A DNA stretch of 64,000 nt from Synechococcus sp. PROS-U-1 (GTDB lineage Bacteria > Cyanobacteriota > Cyanobacteriia > PCC-6307 > Cyanobiaceae): the NCBI RefSeq assembly GCF_014279755.1, contig NZ_CP047951.1, positions 1,240,001 to 1,304,000 of the forward strand, written 5' to 3'. How positions within the stretch are numbered: the first letter of the stretch is position 1; each line of letters starts with the position of its first letter. A program made the position numbers and the translations under genes. This document shows, piece by piece, positions 14,561 through 24,176 of the stretch. The notes under the pieces were generated by a model, which saw only the letters and a program-made list of their open reading frames with translations, was not told where the DNA came from and searched no databases.

Positions 14561-15577
14561 TCAACCGTCCCCGAAGCAATCTCCAGGAGTGGCCTTGAGT
14601 TGCTGCAACAGAACGGGTGCTGTGCTGCGTGCTTTTCCCTCCAGCTGAGCCTCCCGAATCAAAAGGGGACAGCCTGAACTGCTCACCACAAGCCCCAGAT
14701 CCTCGATCACCGCCAGGATCGACCCCGGGGCATATCCCCCGGTGGGCCATTGGCCCACGAGGTTGCGCACTTCACTACTGAGTTGATCCTGCAACCGTTC
14801 GATCAGCGGCTCCGTGCGCAGCACTTTCAGCCGTTTGCCCTGCCAGTGGGTGAAAGCCCCGGGATGTAGCCCCATCACTTTGCGATGAATGCTGAGAGCA
14901 GAAGCTGACCAATCCAATTGGAAATCCTGCTTCTCCAGCATCCTGGCGTAGGTCGACTCCCCGGCCTGAACGCGCACGTTGAGCCTTGCCAATCTCTCGT
15001 GTTCGCAGCCTGGGCCTGCCGCCTCAATCAACGGAATGGCTTGAACCATCAGCTCTGCTGTAAGAGCACTGAGCCGTTCGGCCAAGACGATGGATGGTTC
15101 CAGCAGCTGGATCGGGATGCGTTGCTCGAGCAGCACAGGGCCGGTATCAAGTCCCTTTTCCATGGCCATAATGCCCACGCCAGTTTCCTCATCACCCTCG
15201 AGAAGGGCCCACTGAATAGGACCAGCACCCCGCCAGCGGGGCAGCAGTGATCCATGGCCGTTCCAGCAGCCCAGGGGTGGTTGTTGAAGAACATCCTTGG
15301 GGAGAATTTGTCCGAAGGCGACCACCACTGAGGCATCGGCTCCGAGAGCAGCAAGCTCTGTCTTGCAGTCTTCATCCCGTCGAATCCGCTCGGGGGTGAA
15401 CACCGGAAGTGCAAGCTCTTCCGCCCTTCTCTTGACCGGTGAGGGCGCGAGCTGATTGCCCCGACCACGACGCCGATCCGGCTGGGTCACCACCCCCACA
15501 ACTGTGTGGCCTGCATCATGCAGAGCATCAAGTGTGGGTACTGCGTACTCGGGTGTTCCCCAGAACAGGATCTTCAA
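14561..15577 (-). CDS. fmt: Methionyl-tRNA formyltransferase
   Basis: Formylates the initiator Met-tRNA with 10-formyl-tetrahydrofolate. The 338-residue protein begins (M)KILFWGTPEYAVPTLDAL with a TTG start, has the folate/catalytic region HGSLLPRWRGAGPIQWALLE with the usual Asn/His/Asp arrangement (NGHGSLLP, MEKGLDTGPVLL), and a C-terminal OB-fold domain. The longer frame that opens at 15628 would intrude into tldE, so TTG at 15577, two bases after the tldE stop, is chosen. It is the last gene of the tldD-tldE-fmt set. Confidence 0.95.
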   Translation of the reverse strand: MKILFWGTPEYAVPTLDALHDAGHTVVGVVTQPDRRRGRGNQLAPSPVKRRAEELALPVFTPERIRRDEDCKTELAALGADASVVVAFGQILPKDVLQQPPLGCWNGHGSLLPRWRGAGPIQWALLEGDEETGVGIMAMEKGLDTGPVLLEQRIPIQLLEPSIVLAERLSALTAELMVQAIPLIEAAGPGCEHERLARLNVRVQAGESTYARMLEKQDFQLDWSASALSIHRKVMGLHPGAFTHWQGKRLKVLRTEPLIERLQDQLSSEVRNLVGQWPTGGYAPGSILAVIEDLGLVVSSSGCPLLIREAQLEGKARSTAPVLLQQLKATPGDCFGDG

Positions 15578-15579
15578 CG

Positions 15580-16947
15580 TCAGGCTTCGCCCGTGATGGA
15601 GAGTCCATCCACCCAAACATGAGGGCAAACACCGCGGTGGGTGACTTCGACCTCAGCTTCCAGATGCGCAATGCCCTTCAGAACGGAGCGGATATCACCG
15701 GCAACCGTTGCGGCTTCGACGGAGATCCGTTCCCCATCGTTCACCAACCAACCATCGAACGGCAGAGAGAAAGATCCCTGGGTGGCTTTCACCCCTGCAT
15801 GAAGTGCTGACAGATCTTCAATCAAGACAAAGGGCCCAGACTCGGTGCGGTGATTCAGTGTGCTGCCGCTACTGACCTGCGGGTCGGATCCAACAACAAA
15901 CCAATCTGGCCCCACCGAGACCTTGGCGCCGAGACCCGCGTGACCCGTGGGCTCGACGCCAAATGCCCTTGCCGTGGCTTCCGAGTGGAGAAAGTTTCGC
16001 AGTGTTCCTCGCTCAATCAAACAAAGACGGCGGGTCGGAGTCCCCTCGCCATCGAAGGCCGCAGCACTGATGTGGCCATGGTGAAGTCCGTCGTCGTGCA
16101 AATTCAGGAAAGGAACCGCCAGTTCCGAACCGATCGAATCACGTTGGCTCAGGCTCACTCCGTCGAGTACGGAGCGTGCATTGAAAATGCTGCTGAAGGC
16201 ACCGAGCAACGACAAAAAAGCCTCTGGAGTGAAACAGACGCGGTAACTGCCGGTTTCGATGGGCCGATAGTCGAGATGACTGACGGTGCGCTCGACCGCC
16301 TCACGAATGCAGCCTTGAACGTCCAGTTCGCTACTGCCGAGCCCCAGACGTACGGCGCCTCCGCTTCTGGGCTTGCGACCAGACTCTTCAGCTCGGGCAT
16401 AGAGATAGAGACTGGCTTGGGTGCGCTCCATCTGGCGCAGAGCTCCATCGCTGTTCAGATAGAGGCTTTGGGACAACGATTCCGCTAGTCCGTTGTACGG
16501 CACTGTCTGGATGGCCGGGTGGCGGCTCAACAGGTCAGCTTCCGCATCCCTCAGGGTGTCCAACAGAGGAAGAATCCCCTGTCGAGGTTGTAGTGGTCGA
16601 TCCAGTTCCGGCAGCGGCGCCGTTGCCAGGGGCGAAAACTGAGGGATCTCCTCAGGGTTGCCAAAGCGACTGGCTGCATGAGCGCCCACCAGAGCCTGTT
16701 CCAATCCACCATCCGAGAGATCGGTGGTGCTGGTAATGCCGACCAGACCATCGTTATTCCACACCCGAACCGTGATGGAACTTCGCTGTGATGCCTTGAG
16801 TTGTTTGGCTTCACCCCGGTCCACCTGAACGGAGCAATCGTCGCTGCAGGCAGCTCCGAGGTCCCAACGACGAATGCCCTCCCGCGAGGCGAAGGTCTGA
16901 AGTCGGTCCCTGAGGTTTGACGCATTGAGGCTGTTCTTGTTGGTCAT
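15580..16947 (-). CDS. tldE: TldE/PmbA-type metallopeptidase partner subunit
   Basis: A 455-residue member of the TldD/PmbA family. It lacks the HExxxH zinc motif and so is the non-catalytic partner that forms a heterodimer with TldD. Conserved parts are the N-terminal RWDLGAACSDDCSVQVDRG region and the C-terminal GLGAKVSVGPDWFVVG and FDGWLVNDGERISVEAAT blocks. TldD/TldE in other bacteria process ribosomally made peptides by removing leader sequences and also degrade unfolded peptides. It is located two bases downstream of tldD, as expected for obligate partners. Confidence 0.9.
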   Translation of the reverse strand: MTNKNSLNASNLRDRLQTFASREGIRRWDLGAACSDDCSVQVDRGEAKQLKASQRSSITVRVWNNDGLVGITSTTDLSDGGLEQALVGAHAASRFGNPEEIPQFSPLATAPLPELDRPLQPRQGILPLLDTLRDAEADLLSRHPAIQTVPYNGLAESLSQSLYLNSDGALRQMERTQASLYLYARAEESGRKPRSGGAVRLGLGSSELDVQGCIREAVERTVSHLDYRPIETGSYRVCFTPEAFLSLLGAFSSIFNARSVLDGVSLSQRDSIGSELAVPFLNLHDDGLHHGHISAAAFDGEGTPTRRLCLIERGTLRNFLHSEATARAFGVEPTGHAGLGAKVSVGPDWFVVGSDPQVSSGSTLNHRTESGPFVLIEDLSALHAGVKATQGSFSLPFDGWLVNDGERISVEAATVAGDIRSVLKGIAHLEAEVEVTHRGVCPHVWVDGLSITGEA

Positions 16948-16949
16948 GC

Positions 16950-18359
16950 TCAGCGTCCCCCCACCGTGATCGAGTCAACCTTGATGTGGGGTTGCCCCAC
17001 GGTGACAAACACACTCCCGCTCACCGAACCACAGAACCCTGCAGCCAATTCGAGGTCATTGGCACACATCGAGATGCGAGGCATGACCTCCTTGGCATCG
17101 CCGATCAATGTGGCTCCTTTCACGGGTTTGGTGAGTTTGCCGTTTTCAATCAGATATCCCTCCTCAACAGAGAAGTTGAATTGACCAGTCGGGCCAACGC
17201 TCCCCCCTCCCATGGCCTTGCAGTAAAGACCCTGGTCAACGGATTCAATCAGTTGCTCAGGAGTATGGGCTCCGGCATCAATAAAGGTGTTGCGCATCCT
17301 GCTCGCAGCTGCGAAGGCATGGCTCTGTCTGCGGCCACTTCCAGTGCGTTTGTGGCCCGTGCGCAGTTCACCGGCACGATCACTGATGAACCTCTGCAGC
17401 ACACCGTCTTTGATCAGCACCGTGCGCTCCGGTTCCATCCCTTCATCGTCCATGGACAGTGAACCGAAGGAACCACCACTCAAGCCTTCATCAATTGCAG
17501 TGACGGCAGGGTGAGCAATCAGCTCACCGACGCGGTCTGCAAAGGGAGTCGTGCCCCGTTCAATTTGGGTCGTTTCGAGCAGGTGGCCACAGGCTTCGTG
17601 GAAAATCACCCCACCAAAGCGGTTGGCCAGCACAGCCGGCATCTGTCCAGCATCCACATACTCTGCACGGAGCATCGTTCCGGCGCTGTTGCAGACCTCA
17701 GCTGCACTCACTTCAGAGTCCCAGTCACGCAGATCGTCCGGGCGATCAGAACTGCCGTAGCGGCGACCAATGCTGGACCGGTGGTCCCCATCCGCAGCAA
17801 GGACAGACAGGCCGGTCGACTGGTGCAGACGAATGTCCCGGGAGAACGTGCCGTCGGAAGCTGCCACCAGCACTTCCTGCCAATCGCGGGAATAACTGCC
17901 CCGACGCACTTGCAAGTGCTGGCCCAACCGATCGAGATGTGCCGTTCCCTGGAGCAGGCACTGACTGGCTTGGTCCAGTGTCGGACAGCGATCCAGCCAG
18001 TCAGTCTTGGCCAAGCCGTGGTCTGTCAGCAGCTTGAGTCCTTCAAAACCAGATGAGGTTGTGAGGTTCTGAGGTTCGAGCCCCAGCATCGCAAGTGCTT
18101 GATCGAGGGCACGCTTCAGTCCTGCTTCGCTGAGGTCGTTGGTGCTCACAAAGCCATCACGCCCTGCACAGAACACCCGAAGACCTGCCCCGCGGGCGAA
18201 GGAGGGGTTGACGCTGGTGATCCGATCCTGTTCTGCGAGCAAACCGATGTGGTCGGTGCGCTCGAGGAACACTTCAACGAGGTCAGCTCCGGCAGCACTG
18301 CCGCGATGCAGGAGGGACTCCAAGAGTCCCCGCCACTGATTCGAAAAGGCGTTGGTCAA
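16950..18359 (-). CDS. tldD: TldD-type zinc metalloprotease
   Basis: A 469-residue catalytic subunit of the TldD/TldE protease. The zinc-binding motif HEACGHLLE (HExxxH) follows [10 protein letters not shown], and the C-terminal glycine-rich [20 protein letters not shown] block is typical. The N-terminal region [20 protein letters not shown] carries the beta-strand scaffold. With TldE it cleaves peptides including microcin precursors in other bacteria. The gene order tldD-tldE-fmt is tight (2-base gaps). No peptide-modifying or lanthipeptide genes are seen in the window. Confidence 0.95.
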   Translation of the reverse strand: MTNAFSNQWRGLLESLLHRGSAAGADLVEVFLERTDHIGLLAEQDRITSVNPSFARGAGLRVFCAGRDGFVSTNDLSEAGLKRALDQALAMLGLEPQNLTTSSGFEGLKLLTDHGLAKTDWLDRCPTLDQASQCLLQGTAHLDRLGQHLQVRRGSYSRDWQEVLVAASDGTFSRDIRLHQSTGLSVLAADGDHRSSIGRRYGSSDRPDDLRDWDSEVSAAEVCNSAGTMLRAEYVDAGQMPAVLANRFGGVIFHEACGHLLETTQIERGTTPFADRVGELIAHPAVTAIDEGLSGGSFGSLSMDDEGMEPERTVLIKDGVLQRFISDRAGELRTGHKRTGSGRRQSHAFAAASRMRNTFIDAGAHTPEQLIESVDQGLYCKAMGGGSVGPTGQFNFSVEEGYLIENGKLTKPVKGATLIGDAKEVMPRISMCANDLELAAGFCGSVSGSVFVTVGQPHIKVDSITVGGR

Positions 18360-18391
18360 GAAAATTTTTGGGTTGAAATGGTGGAGGTTCC

Positions 18392-19462
18392 TCAGCGCAC
18401 GGCTGGTTGAAAACGCTCGCTGTTAATCGCTGGCATCAGGAACAACTTGGCCATTTCTGCACCGTTACCGATCCAGAAAGGAAGTTTGCGCAGCAGCTTG
18501 ATGGGGGCAATTGCATCGCTGGCATCGGCCTGCTCCAAGCCAGCGTTGTTGGACACAAGACGCTCAAGTCGAATCCAGAACTTCTCGTTCTTCACATCGA
18601 GAACCACTGGAAACACGCGAGCTGAGGTTTCATTGGTCTTCTCGATCACCATTTTGTCGTAGGTGCGCGCATCCAGACCGAGGGACTCATAGAACTCCTT
18701 ACGGGCGACGTCACGCACATACATGGTCGCGAAGACGGCGAGCAGGAAGAAACGACACCAGAGTTTGGCGATCGGGCCACGCACTGTGTCTGGCTGCGCT
18801 TTCATCAGAGCATCGAAGAAATCGCCGTGGCGATTTTCGTCCTGACACCAGTTCTCAAAAAAGTTGAAAATAGGGAAGATTTTGCTGTCGGGGTTCTGTT
18901 CAAGGTGGCGATAAATAGCGATATAGCGCCAGTAGCCAATTTTCTCCGAGAGATAAGTTGCGTAAAAAATAAACTTCGGCTTGAAGAAGGTGTAGTCCTT
19001 GTTGGCTGTCAGAAAACCAAGATCAAGCTGCATGCCGAAATCGCTCATCGACTTGTTGAGGAAACCCGCATGACGAGCTTCATCACGGGCCATGTGAGCG
19101 AAGCATTCAGCCAAAAGAGGGTTTTTGGCCTTGATCCGACGGCTCAGCTCTTTGTAAAGCAGAAATCCTGAAAACTCTGAAGTGCAGCTTTGTTCAAGGA
19201 ATTCAACGAACACCTTGCGCGTTTCCGGGTCGAGCTTGTCTGCGGCCCCTTCGAATTCACCGTTTCGAACGAAGTGATGACGGTTGTAGTCCTTCCTGAA
19301 TTCTTCACAAATGGCTTCGAGTTCAGCCTCGTTGGGCTGAAGATCCATGGCCGCCATCGCTTCAAAATCGGTGGTGTAGAAGCGGGGAGTCAGGATCGTG
19401 TCCTTGACAGGATCCTTGATGGCTACAGCGCTGCCTTCGGCCACGGCGGTGGGAGGGACCAT
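18392..19462 (-). CDS. acsF: Aerobic Mg-protoporphyrin IX monomethyl ester cyclase
   Basis: Forms the isocyclic fifth ring of chlorophyll using molecular oxygen. The 356-residue protein has the di-iron carboxylate ligands of the AcsF family in [14 protein letters not shown] and [17 protein letters not shown] (ExxH pairs), plus [17 protein letters not shown] at the first helix. The start is set at [13 protein letters not shown], giving normal family length; an in-frame start 19 codons upstream exists. It is a single gene in this window, followed by tldD 33 bases later on the same strand, and is essential for aerobic chlorophyll synthesis. Confidence 0.97.
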   Translation of the reverse strand: MVPPTAVAEGSAVAIKDPVKDTILTPRFYTTDFEAMAAMDLQPNEAELEAICEEFRKDYNRHHFVRNGEFEGAADKLDPETRKVFVEFLEQSCTSEFSGFLLYKELSRRIKAKNPLLAECFAHMARDEARHAGFLNKSMSDFGMQLDLGFLTANKDYTFFKPKFIFYATYLSEKIGYWRYIAIYRHLEQNPDSKIFPIFNFFENWCQDENRHGDFFDALMKAQPDTVRGPIAKLWCRFFLLAVFATMYVRDVARKEFYESLGLDARTYDKMVIEKTNETSARVFPVVLDVKNEKFWIRLERLVSNNAGLEQADASDAIAPIKLLRKLPFWIGNGAEMAKLFLMPAINSERFQPAVR

Positions 19463-19527
19463 CAGTTGCGTTTCTCGATCCTGACAATGTAGGCGTGACA
19501 GCACGACCCCCGGGACCAACGCGACGG

Positions 19528-19965
19528 TTAGTTACCTCCCAACCACTTTTGACCGTTGAGGCGTTGCAAGAGGCGGGACACCAGAAGTGGCAGAGACATC
19601 CGCTTCTCGTCGATCAGGAAACTTTCCAAAAGAGTCGGGTCACTGCCGGGATCTGCCAAGGCAATCACCTTGGAGCTGTTGATGTCTGCTTTGGAGAAGC
19701 ACAGCCAGAAGCGACGTCCCCCCGGAAGTTCACCGATGACCATCGGACATTCGCCGCCAACCACGGGACGCTGACCGTCGACGCGCTCCAGCCGTTCGGC
19801 TGTGATGTTGTGGTCGGACAGCTGCTTAACGACGGCTGGAAGAAACAGCGTGTCAATGAACTCTGGGAAGGGTTTGTCCTCCGGCTTCGGTGGCTTTGGC
19901 TTTGCCGCCGGCTTGGTGGGAGTCTCTTGACCTGAAGGCTCCTTCTCGACAGGGGTTTCGCTCAC
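19528..19965 (-). CDS. DUF2996 family protein
   Basis: A 145-residue soluble protein with a Pro/Lys/Glu-rich N-terminus ([15 protein letters not shown]) and a conserved domain containing [39 protein letters not shown] and [19 protein letters not shown], ending [11 protein letters not shown]. This pattern is the cyanobacterial DUF2996 family, found broadly in phototrophs and of unknown function. It lies just upstream of acsF in transcription order. Confidence 0.88.
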   Translation of the reverse strand: MSETPVEKEPSGQETPTKPAAKPKPPKPEDKPFPEFIDTLFLPAVVKQLSDHNITAERLERVDGQRPVVGGECPMVIGELPGGRRFWLCFSKADINSSKVIALADPGSDPTLLESFLIDEKRMSLPLLVSRLLQRLNGQKWLGGN

Positions 19966-20010
19966 CGATTTGCGGTTACTGCGGCAACTGTAAGCAGCTT
20001 GGTGCGTTGC

Positions 20011-20484
20011 TTACCAGTTCATTTCAGGATCATCCCCCCAGTCGCTGGATCGTTGTGAGGGAGAGCCCACGGGTGGAGATTGGGGTTGCCGGGGTTCTGA
20101 TGATGGGCGCTGAATCACGCGATAGGCCACAGACACCGTGGGAGCTGGTTCTCGTACATCCCTCTCTGGCCCAGGAGTCGCGGTGAAAGGGGTGGCCGAG
20201 TCGTTGACGGCTGATTCCGAGTCGTGAAAATCGGGCTGAACAGGGGACTGGCGCTTGCGTCTCAGGGGGCGCTGAGCTGGCAACAACAAAAACGCTGTCA
20301 GAGCCGCTCCTGCAGCGCCACCACCCGCCGCCAGCGCGGTCCACGCACCAAGAGGTAGGGCTGGGGTCGTCCAAACCAGCAAACGAAGCTGGGTTTTGTT
20401 TCCGACATTGATTGCAGACAGAGCAAACAAGGCCAGCAGAGGAGCCAGGCAGGGGATCAGCAGTAGCCGCTGAAACGTGCTCAT
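20011..20484 (-). CDS. Two-helix membrane protein with low-complexity tail
   Basis: A 157-residue protein. Two hydrophobic helices (residues 6-25, LLLIPCLAPLLALFALSA, and about 37-67, including LPLGAWTALAAGGGAAGAAL) precede a basic stop (RPLRRKRQS) and a long Ser/Pro/Glu-rich disordered tail ending SSDWGDDPEMNW. The start codon overlaps the ubiX stop by four bases (ATGA), so translation is coupled. Its role is unknown; the acidic C-terminal WGDDPEMNW motif may be a docking peptide. Confidence 0.7.
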   Translation of the reverse strand: MSTFQRLLLIPCLAPLLALFALSAINVGNKTQLRLLVWTTPALPLGAWTALAAGGGAAGAALTAFLLLPAQRPLRRKRQSPVQPDFHDSESAVNDSATPFTATPGPERDVREPAPTVSVAYRVIQRPSSEPRQPQSPPVGSPSQRSSDWGDDPEMNW

Positions 20485-21092
20485 TCCAGTGGTCCGCTCC
20501 AGCGATTCAACGGTGCAAGGTCATCTTCCAATCCGTCGAAAAGTCGAACGACCAGAAAATCCACCATCTCCTCCAGGGAGTCTGGGCGGGTGTACCAGGC
20601 TGGAATGGGAGCTGCGATGGTTGCACCTGCTTCCGCTAAGCCCGTGAGATTACGGAGATGAATCAGGTTGAAGGGCATCTCCCGTGGAGCGATGACCAGC
20701 GGACGACGCTCCTTGAGATGAACATCCGCACACCGTTCGATCAGATCAGAAGCAATCCCGGCGTGGATTCGACCAACGGTTCCCATGCTGCAGGGAACGA
20801 TGACCATTGCCCGAGTGCGATAGCTCCCACTTGCGATGCAGGCGGCTTGATCATTCCAGCGATGGCAGGTCAGATCACCGCCTTCCACCCCAAGTCTGTC
20901 CCTCCAAAACTCGTTTTGCTTGAGGGGGTCCACGGGAATGGAGAGTCCCTGTTCTGCGCGGAAGACTTCATGGGCGCCATGGCTGAGCACAAGATGAACA
21001 GCGCGCCCTTGTTGCAGGAGCAACTGCAGGGCACGCTCGGCAAGAGGTTGTGCCGACGCACCAGTGACGGCCAAAACGTAGGGATGCATCAC
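20481..21092 (-). CDS. ubiX: Flavin prenyltransferase UbiX
   Basis: Attaches a dimethylallyl group to FMN to make the prenyl-FMN cofactor of UbiD decarboxylases, which act in quinone synthesis. The 203-residue protein has the UbiX blocks VLAVTGASAQPLAERAL, MVIVPCSMGTVGRIHAGI, LIERCADVHLKERRPLVIAP and REMPFNLIHLRNL. Length is normal. It abuts the RNB-like gene upstream (no gap) and overlaps the next gene by four bases, so all three form one operon. Confidence 0.95.
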   Translation of the reverse strand: MMHPYVLAVTGASAQPLAERALQLLLQQGRAVHLVLSHGAHEVFRAEQGLSIPVDPLKQNEFWRDRLGVEGGDLTCHRWNDQAACIASGSYRTRAMVIVPCSMGTVGRIHAGIASDLIERCADVHLKERRPLVIAPREMPFNLIHLRNLTGLAEAGATIAAPIPAWYTRPDSLEEMVDFLVVRLFDGLEDDLAPLNRWSGPLE

Positions 21093-23423
21093 TCAGCGCT
21101 CGCTGAGGGAAACAGGAAGGGGCTCCGACGGTTCAGGCTCTGCTGAACCTTGGTCGCTTTGGTTGATGACTTCAAGGTCGATCTGGTTGCGGAGAACATC
21201 GACATTGATCACACGAACCTGAACTTGGTCACCGAGTTGATAGGTCTGGCGGTTTTTTCGCCCGACGAGACGATTCTGGCGTGATCTGTATTCGTACCAG
21301 TCATCGTTGAGGGAGCTCACATGAACCAGCCCCTCAACGCGGCTCTCGCCAACTTCAACGAAGAAGCCATAACTCTGCACACCACTGATACGGCCTTCCA
21401 CCTGCTGGCCGATGAGCGGTTGTGCTGAACGGGCCTGAATCATTGATAGAAGATCTTTTTCCAGTTCGAGCACCTGCCGGCGCCTGGTGTTGAGTCGCTG
21501 CACGGTGCGGTTGTTGACCAAACCATTCAGCTTTTCGTCCTGAGATGCAGTGAATAAAGGCCAACTGAGGTCAGCGCCGGCACCCCTGCCACCCAGCTTT
21601 AAACGTGTTTTGTGTCGCACGGTTGGGCGGTCTTTGGCATCCGTCAGCAAAGCGACGAGCAATTGTTGATTGACGAGGTGTCCGTAGTGCTGGGTTGCAC
21701 AGGTCCACGGGGTGAGTGGAGCGTCTTGGCTGGCCTGAACTCCTTCATCCCCATCGGCGGGGGAGGGATCTGCCTCTGTAGGGGTGGAGTCCGTGGACGC
21801 CACAAGGCTGAGTTGAGGCAGGGCGTGACTGAGTTGTTGTTCAAGCACCCGACGCTGGCTGCTGTCTTTGAACACCTGGATCAACTCGGATGCCGACGGG
21901 CACCCCTCGTCATCCAGTTCGAGGGGAAGGTCCAAGGCAATGGCGGTCTTTGCCACATCCGTAAGAACGTTGCCATCGGGTTCGTCCGCCTGGATGGTGA
22001 TGCCTGGCAATTGGAGATCCATACGGTGCGCAGTCCATGCCCGATCGGCAGCCCTGAGAAGAGGTTGAAGGAACGCATGGGGATCCTCCGGGTTGAAGGC
22101 GTCAACCCAGCGATGCCGGAGACCGGATGGATCAGCACTGCGAAGGTCACCAAGTGCCTCAAGCTGGGGAGGGCGTAGATCGAGTTGCACAGCCCCGTTG
22201 CTGCGCTCACGGTCCAGCAGGAGAGTGCTGCAGAACCGCAGGGTTTCCAGTTGCCCAAGGTGGTCTTTGATGGATTTGAGTGCCGCCGGAATGCTTCGAG
22301 CCTTGGGTTTGCGTTCCGCGAAGGCAATCAATTGGTCGGCGCTCACTTCGGCGGCGGGGCGCACCGAGCTGAGCATGAATTCCCAGTCACTCAATTCACC
22401 ATTGGCTGCAATGTCCAGCCGGACACTGATGGCGTCGGCCTCGGTGCCGCTGGAGAAGGTCGTCGCTTTGTTGAGAGCAGGAGTCAGCAGAGGTTGCCAG
22501 ATCTGACCGAGGCAAAGCGCTTCACCTCGATCGCGCAGGCAGGAATCGAGGCTGCTGCCCAAACCGATCCGCTCGCCAACGCTGGGCGCATGGACCCAGA
22601 GACGACAACCTCCATCCTTGGCTTCAACGTGCACGGCTGGTAAACCTGGTGCATCCTCCTGGTTCCAACCCTTGAGAAGCAGGCATGGTTGTCCGGTCAG
22701 ATCAACCCGACCCTTCGTGGCGGGAGTTTTGCCGGAACTACGGGGAGCCGCAGGACGGTCTTGGAGACCAGCCTTGGTCAGCAAGAGGTCACGATCCGCT
22801 GCGGAACCTCCGTTGAGCGGCAGTGAACGCACCACACGACCTGCAGCACCGTGCTGGGCCACGGGGTAGCGGTCAATGCGTACTTCGACAACGCTTGAAA
22901 TCTCTTCGCCAGGCAAATGCTTGGAATCCTCTGCAGGCAGTTCGATGCCGGCAAGCACCCGGTCATCAAGGGGACATGCCAGAAGCTGCTCGCTCTGTTG
23001 TTCCACCTGCGCCAGAAGCGACCTGGTGGCCCGTTCGAGGATGCACTGAACCCCGCCTTCTGGGGAGCGTCGCCGTCCACCCTCTCGGGTCACCCGAACC
23101 AAAACCCGATCACCATTCCATGCATGGTTCAGCTGGTGGTCGCGGATGTACACGTCTTCGCCGCCGTCATCGCGAATGGCGAAGCAGAAACCCTTGCTGC
23201 TGCACCGAAGTCGAGCATCAATCAGGTCGCTTTCAAGCGGGCGTGTGAGGCCACCCTCGCTTGACTGTTCAATCACACCAATCTTGACCAGTGATGCGAG
23301 GGCAAGGTCAAGCGAGGCTTTGTCCGACTTGTTGCTCAGCTTCAGAATTTTGGCCAGTTGGCCTGGTTCAGAGGATTGCTCTGTTGAGAGCTGATCCAGC
23401 AGATCGGCAACTGTGAATTTCAT
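21093..23423 (-). CDS. RNase R/II-like protein with degenerate RNB domain
   Basis: A 776-residue protein with RNase R architecture: an N-terminal winged-helix-like part (KFTVADLLDQLSTEQ), two cold-shock-like OB folds (RCSSKGFCFAIRDDGGEDVY), an RNB-like domain, and a C-terminal S1 domain (GQQVEGRISGVQSYGFFVE, LVHVSSLNDDWYEY). At the expected position of the catalytic DxxxxxDxDDA block, the sequence reads LLLKGWNQEDAPGLPAV, and the SPIRRYxDL motif is replaced by ATQHYGHLVNQQL. The catalytic aspartates and arginine are thus not recognisable, so an RNA-binding pseudoenzyme is inferred. It is first in an operon with ubiX. From memory it may correspond to the cyanobacterial Zam protein. Confidence 0.8.
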   Translation of the reverse strand: MKFTVADLLDQLSTEQSSEPGQLAKILKLSNKSDKASLDLALASLVKIGVIEQSSEGGLTRPLESDLIDARLRCSSKGFCFAIRDDGGEDVYIRDHQLNHAWNGDRVLVRVTREGGRRRSPEGGVQCILERATRSLLAQVEQQSEQLLACPLDDRVLAGIELPAEDSKHLPGEEISSVVEVRIDRYPVAQHGAAGRVVRSLPLNGGSAADRDLLLTKAGLQDRPAAPRSSGKTPATKGRVDLTGQPCLLLKGWNQEDAPGLPAVHVEAKDGGCRLWVHAPSVGERIGLGSSLDSCLRDRGEALCLGQIWQPLLTPALNKATTFSSGTEADAISVRLDIAANGELSDWEFMLSSVRPAAEVSADQLIAFAERKPKARSIPAALKSIKDHLGQLETLRFCSTLLLDRERSNGAVQLDLRPPQLEALGDLRSADPSGLRHRWVDAFNPEDPHAFLQPLLRAADRAWTAHRMDLQLPGITIQADEPDGNVLTDVAKTAIALDLPLELDDEGCPSASELIQVFKDSSQRRVLEQQLSHALPQLSLVASTDSTPTEADPSPADGDEGVQASQDAPLTPWTCATQHYGHLVNQQLLVALLTDAKDRPTVRHKTRLKLGGRGAGADLSWPLFTASQDEKLNGLVNNRTVQRLNTRRRQVLELEKDLLSMIQARSAQPLIGQQVEGRISGVQSYGFFVEVGESRVEGLVHVSSLNDDWYEYRSRQNRLVGRKNRQTYQLGDQVQVRVINVDVLRNQIDLEVINQSDQGSAEPEPSEPLPVSLSER

Positions 23424-23523
23424 CGTGGCTTGAGCAGAAACCGACCTTCAAGGTCGGGAGAGACGGAAGGGGTGGCCGATGCTGAACAGCAGGCCGTGCT
23501 GAGACAACCCTTCAGGCTTCACT

Positions 23524-23841
23524 TTAGTGCTCAGAAGACTGATCTCCGCCTTGGTCTCTCTCCGCATCACGAAAAAGAGGCAGCAGCAAGCGGCCACCGA
23601 TCACGAGAAAACCGATGGAGGCGACCAACTGGAGAAGATCGCTGGGAATCACCGTCGCAACTGACCCTCCTGCGAAGGCCCCCAACAGGCTGGCCAAGAC
23701 CAGTGCCGATGAAGATCCGAGAAACACCGCCAGAGGGCGATTGGAGGTGCCACTGATAGCAACGGTGGCGAGTTGGGTCTTGTCACCGAGTTCAGCCAAG
23801 AAAACGGTCAAGAACGTGGAAATGAGTAGGGGAAAATCCAT
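23524..23841 (-). CDS. UPF0016/GDT1-type half-size manganese transporter, subunit 2
   Basis: A 105-residue membrane protein with three helices. The family motif ELGDKTQLAT sits near residue 16 in LTVFLAELGDKTQLATV. Full-length GDT1/TMEM165 proteins carry two such motifs; here a single repeat is present, so it must dimerise with the adjacent half-size copy. The family transports manganese or calcium across thylakoid or plasma membranes. The start MDFPLLISTF is chosen over the longer frame because it lies two bases after the partner gene. A short hydrophilic tail ends the protein. Confidence 0.88.
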   Translation of the reverse strand: MDFPLLISTFLTVFLAELGDKTQLATVAISGTSNRPLAVFLGSSSALVLASLLGAFAGGSVATVIPSDLLQLVASIGFLVIGGRLLLPLFRDAERDQGGDQSSEH

Positions 23842-23843
23842 CG

Positions 23844-24176
23844 TCAGCTCGCGGCATTCAGCCAAAGAGATCGAGCGGCCTGCAGACCCAGCCAAACGCC
23901 AAGCGCCACCATCAGCAGTCCGGCCATGAGTTCCAATCGCTCAGGAGGCAGTGTTTTGGCCAACCACTGACCCACAAGTACTCCGACCAGGCTGGACGCA
24001 ATCAAAGCCAGCGCTGCTCCGACGAACACCAAAACTGGTGAGCCTGACTGCGCGGAGAGCAGCAGTGTCGCCAGTTGCGTCTTGTCACCCAGTTCAGCCA
24101 CGAAGACGGTGGTGAATGTGCTGAACAGCACGGCGGCAAAGCTTCGCGACTCGCTGGTGGTTTGCTCACTGGTCAA
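23844..24176 (-). CDS. UPF0016/GDT1-type half-size manganese transporter, subunit 1
   Basis: A 110-residue three-helix membrane protein with the signature ELGDKTQLAT at FTTVFVAELGDKTQLATLLL. It is the upstream member of a tandem pair, two bases before the second half-size copy, and its start overlaps the 3' end of the YkgJ-type gene by 11 bases. Together the two likely form a heteromeric cation exchanger; paired half-size 'hemi' manganese exchangers are known in cyanobacteria. Metal specificity is inferred from the family. Confidence 0.88.
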   Translation of the reverse strand: MTSEQTTSESRSFAAVLFSTFTTVFVAELGDKTQLATLLLSAQSGSPVLVFVGAALALIASSLVGVLVGQWLAKTLPPERLELMAGLLMVALGVWLGLQAARSLWLNAAS

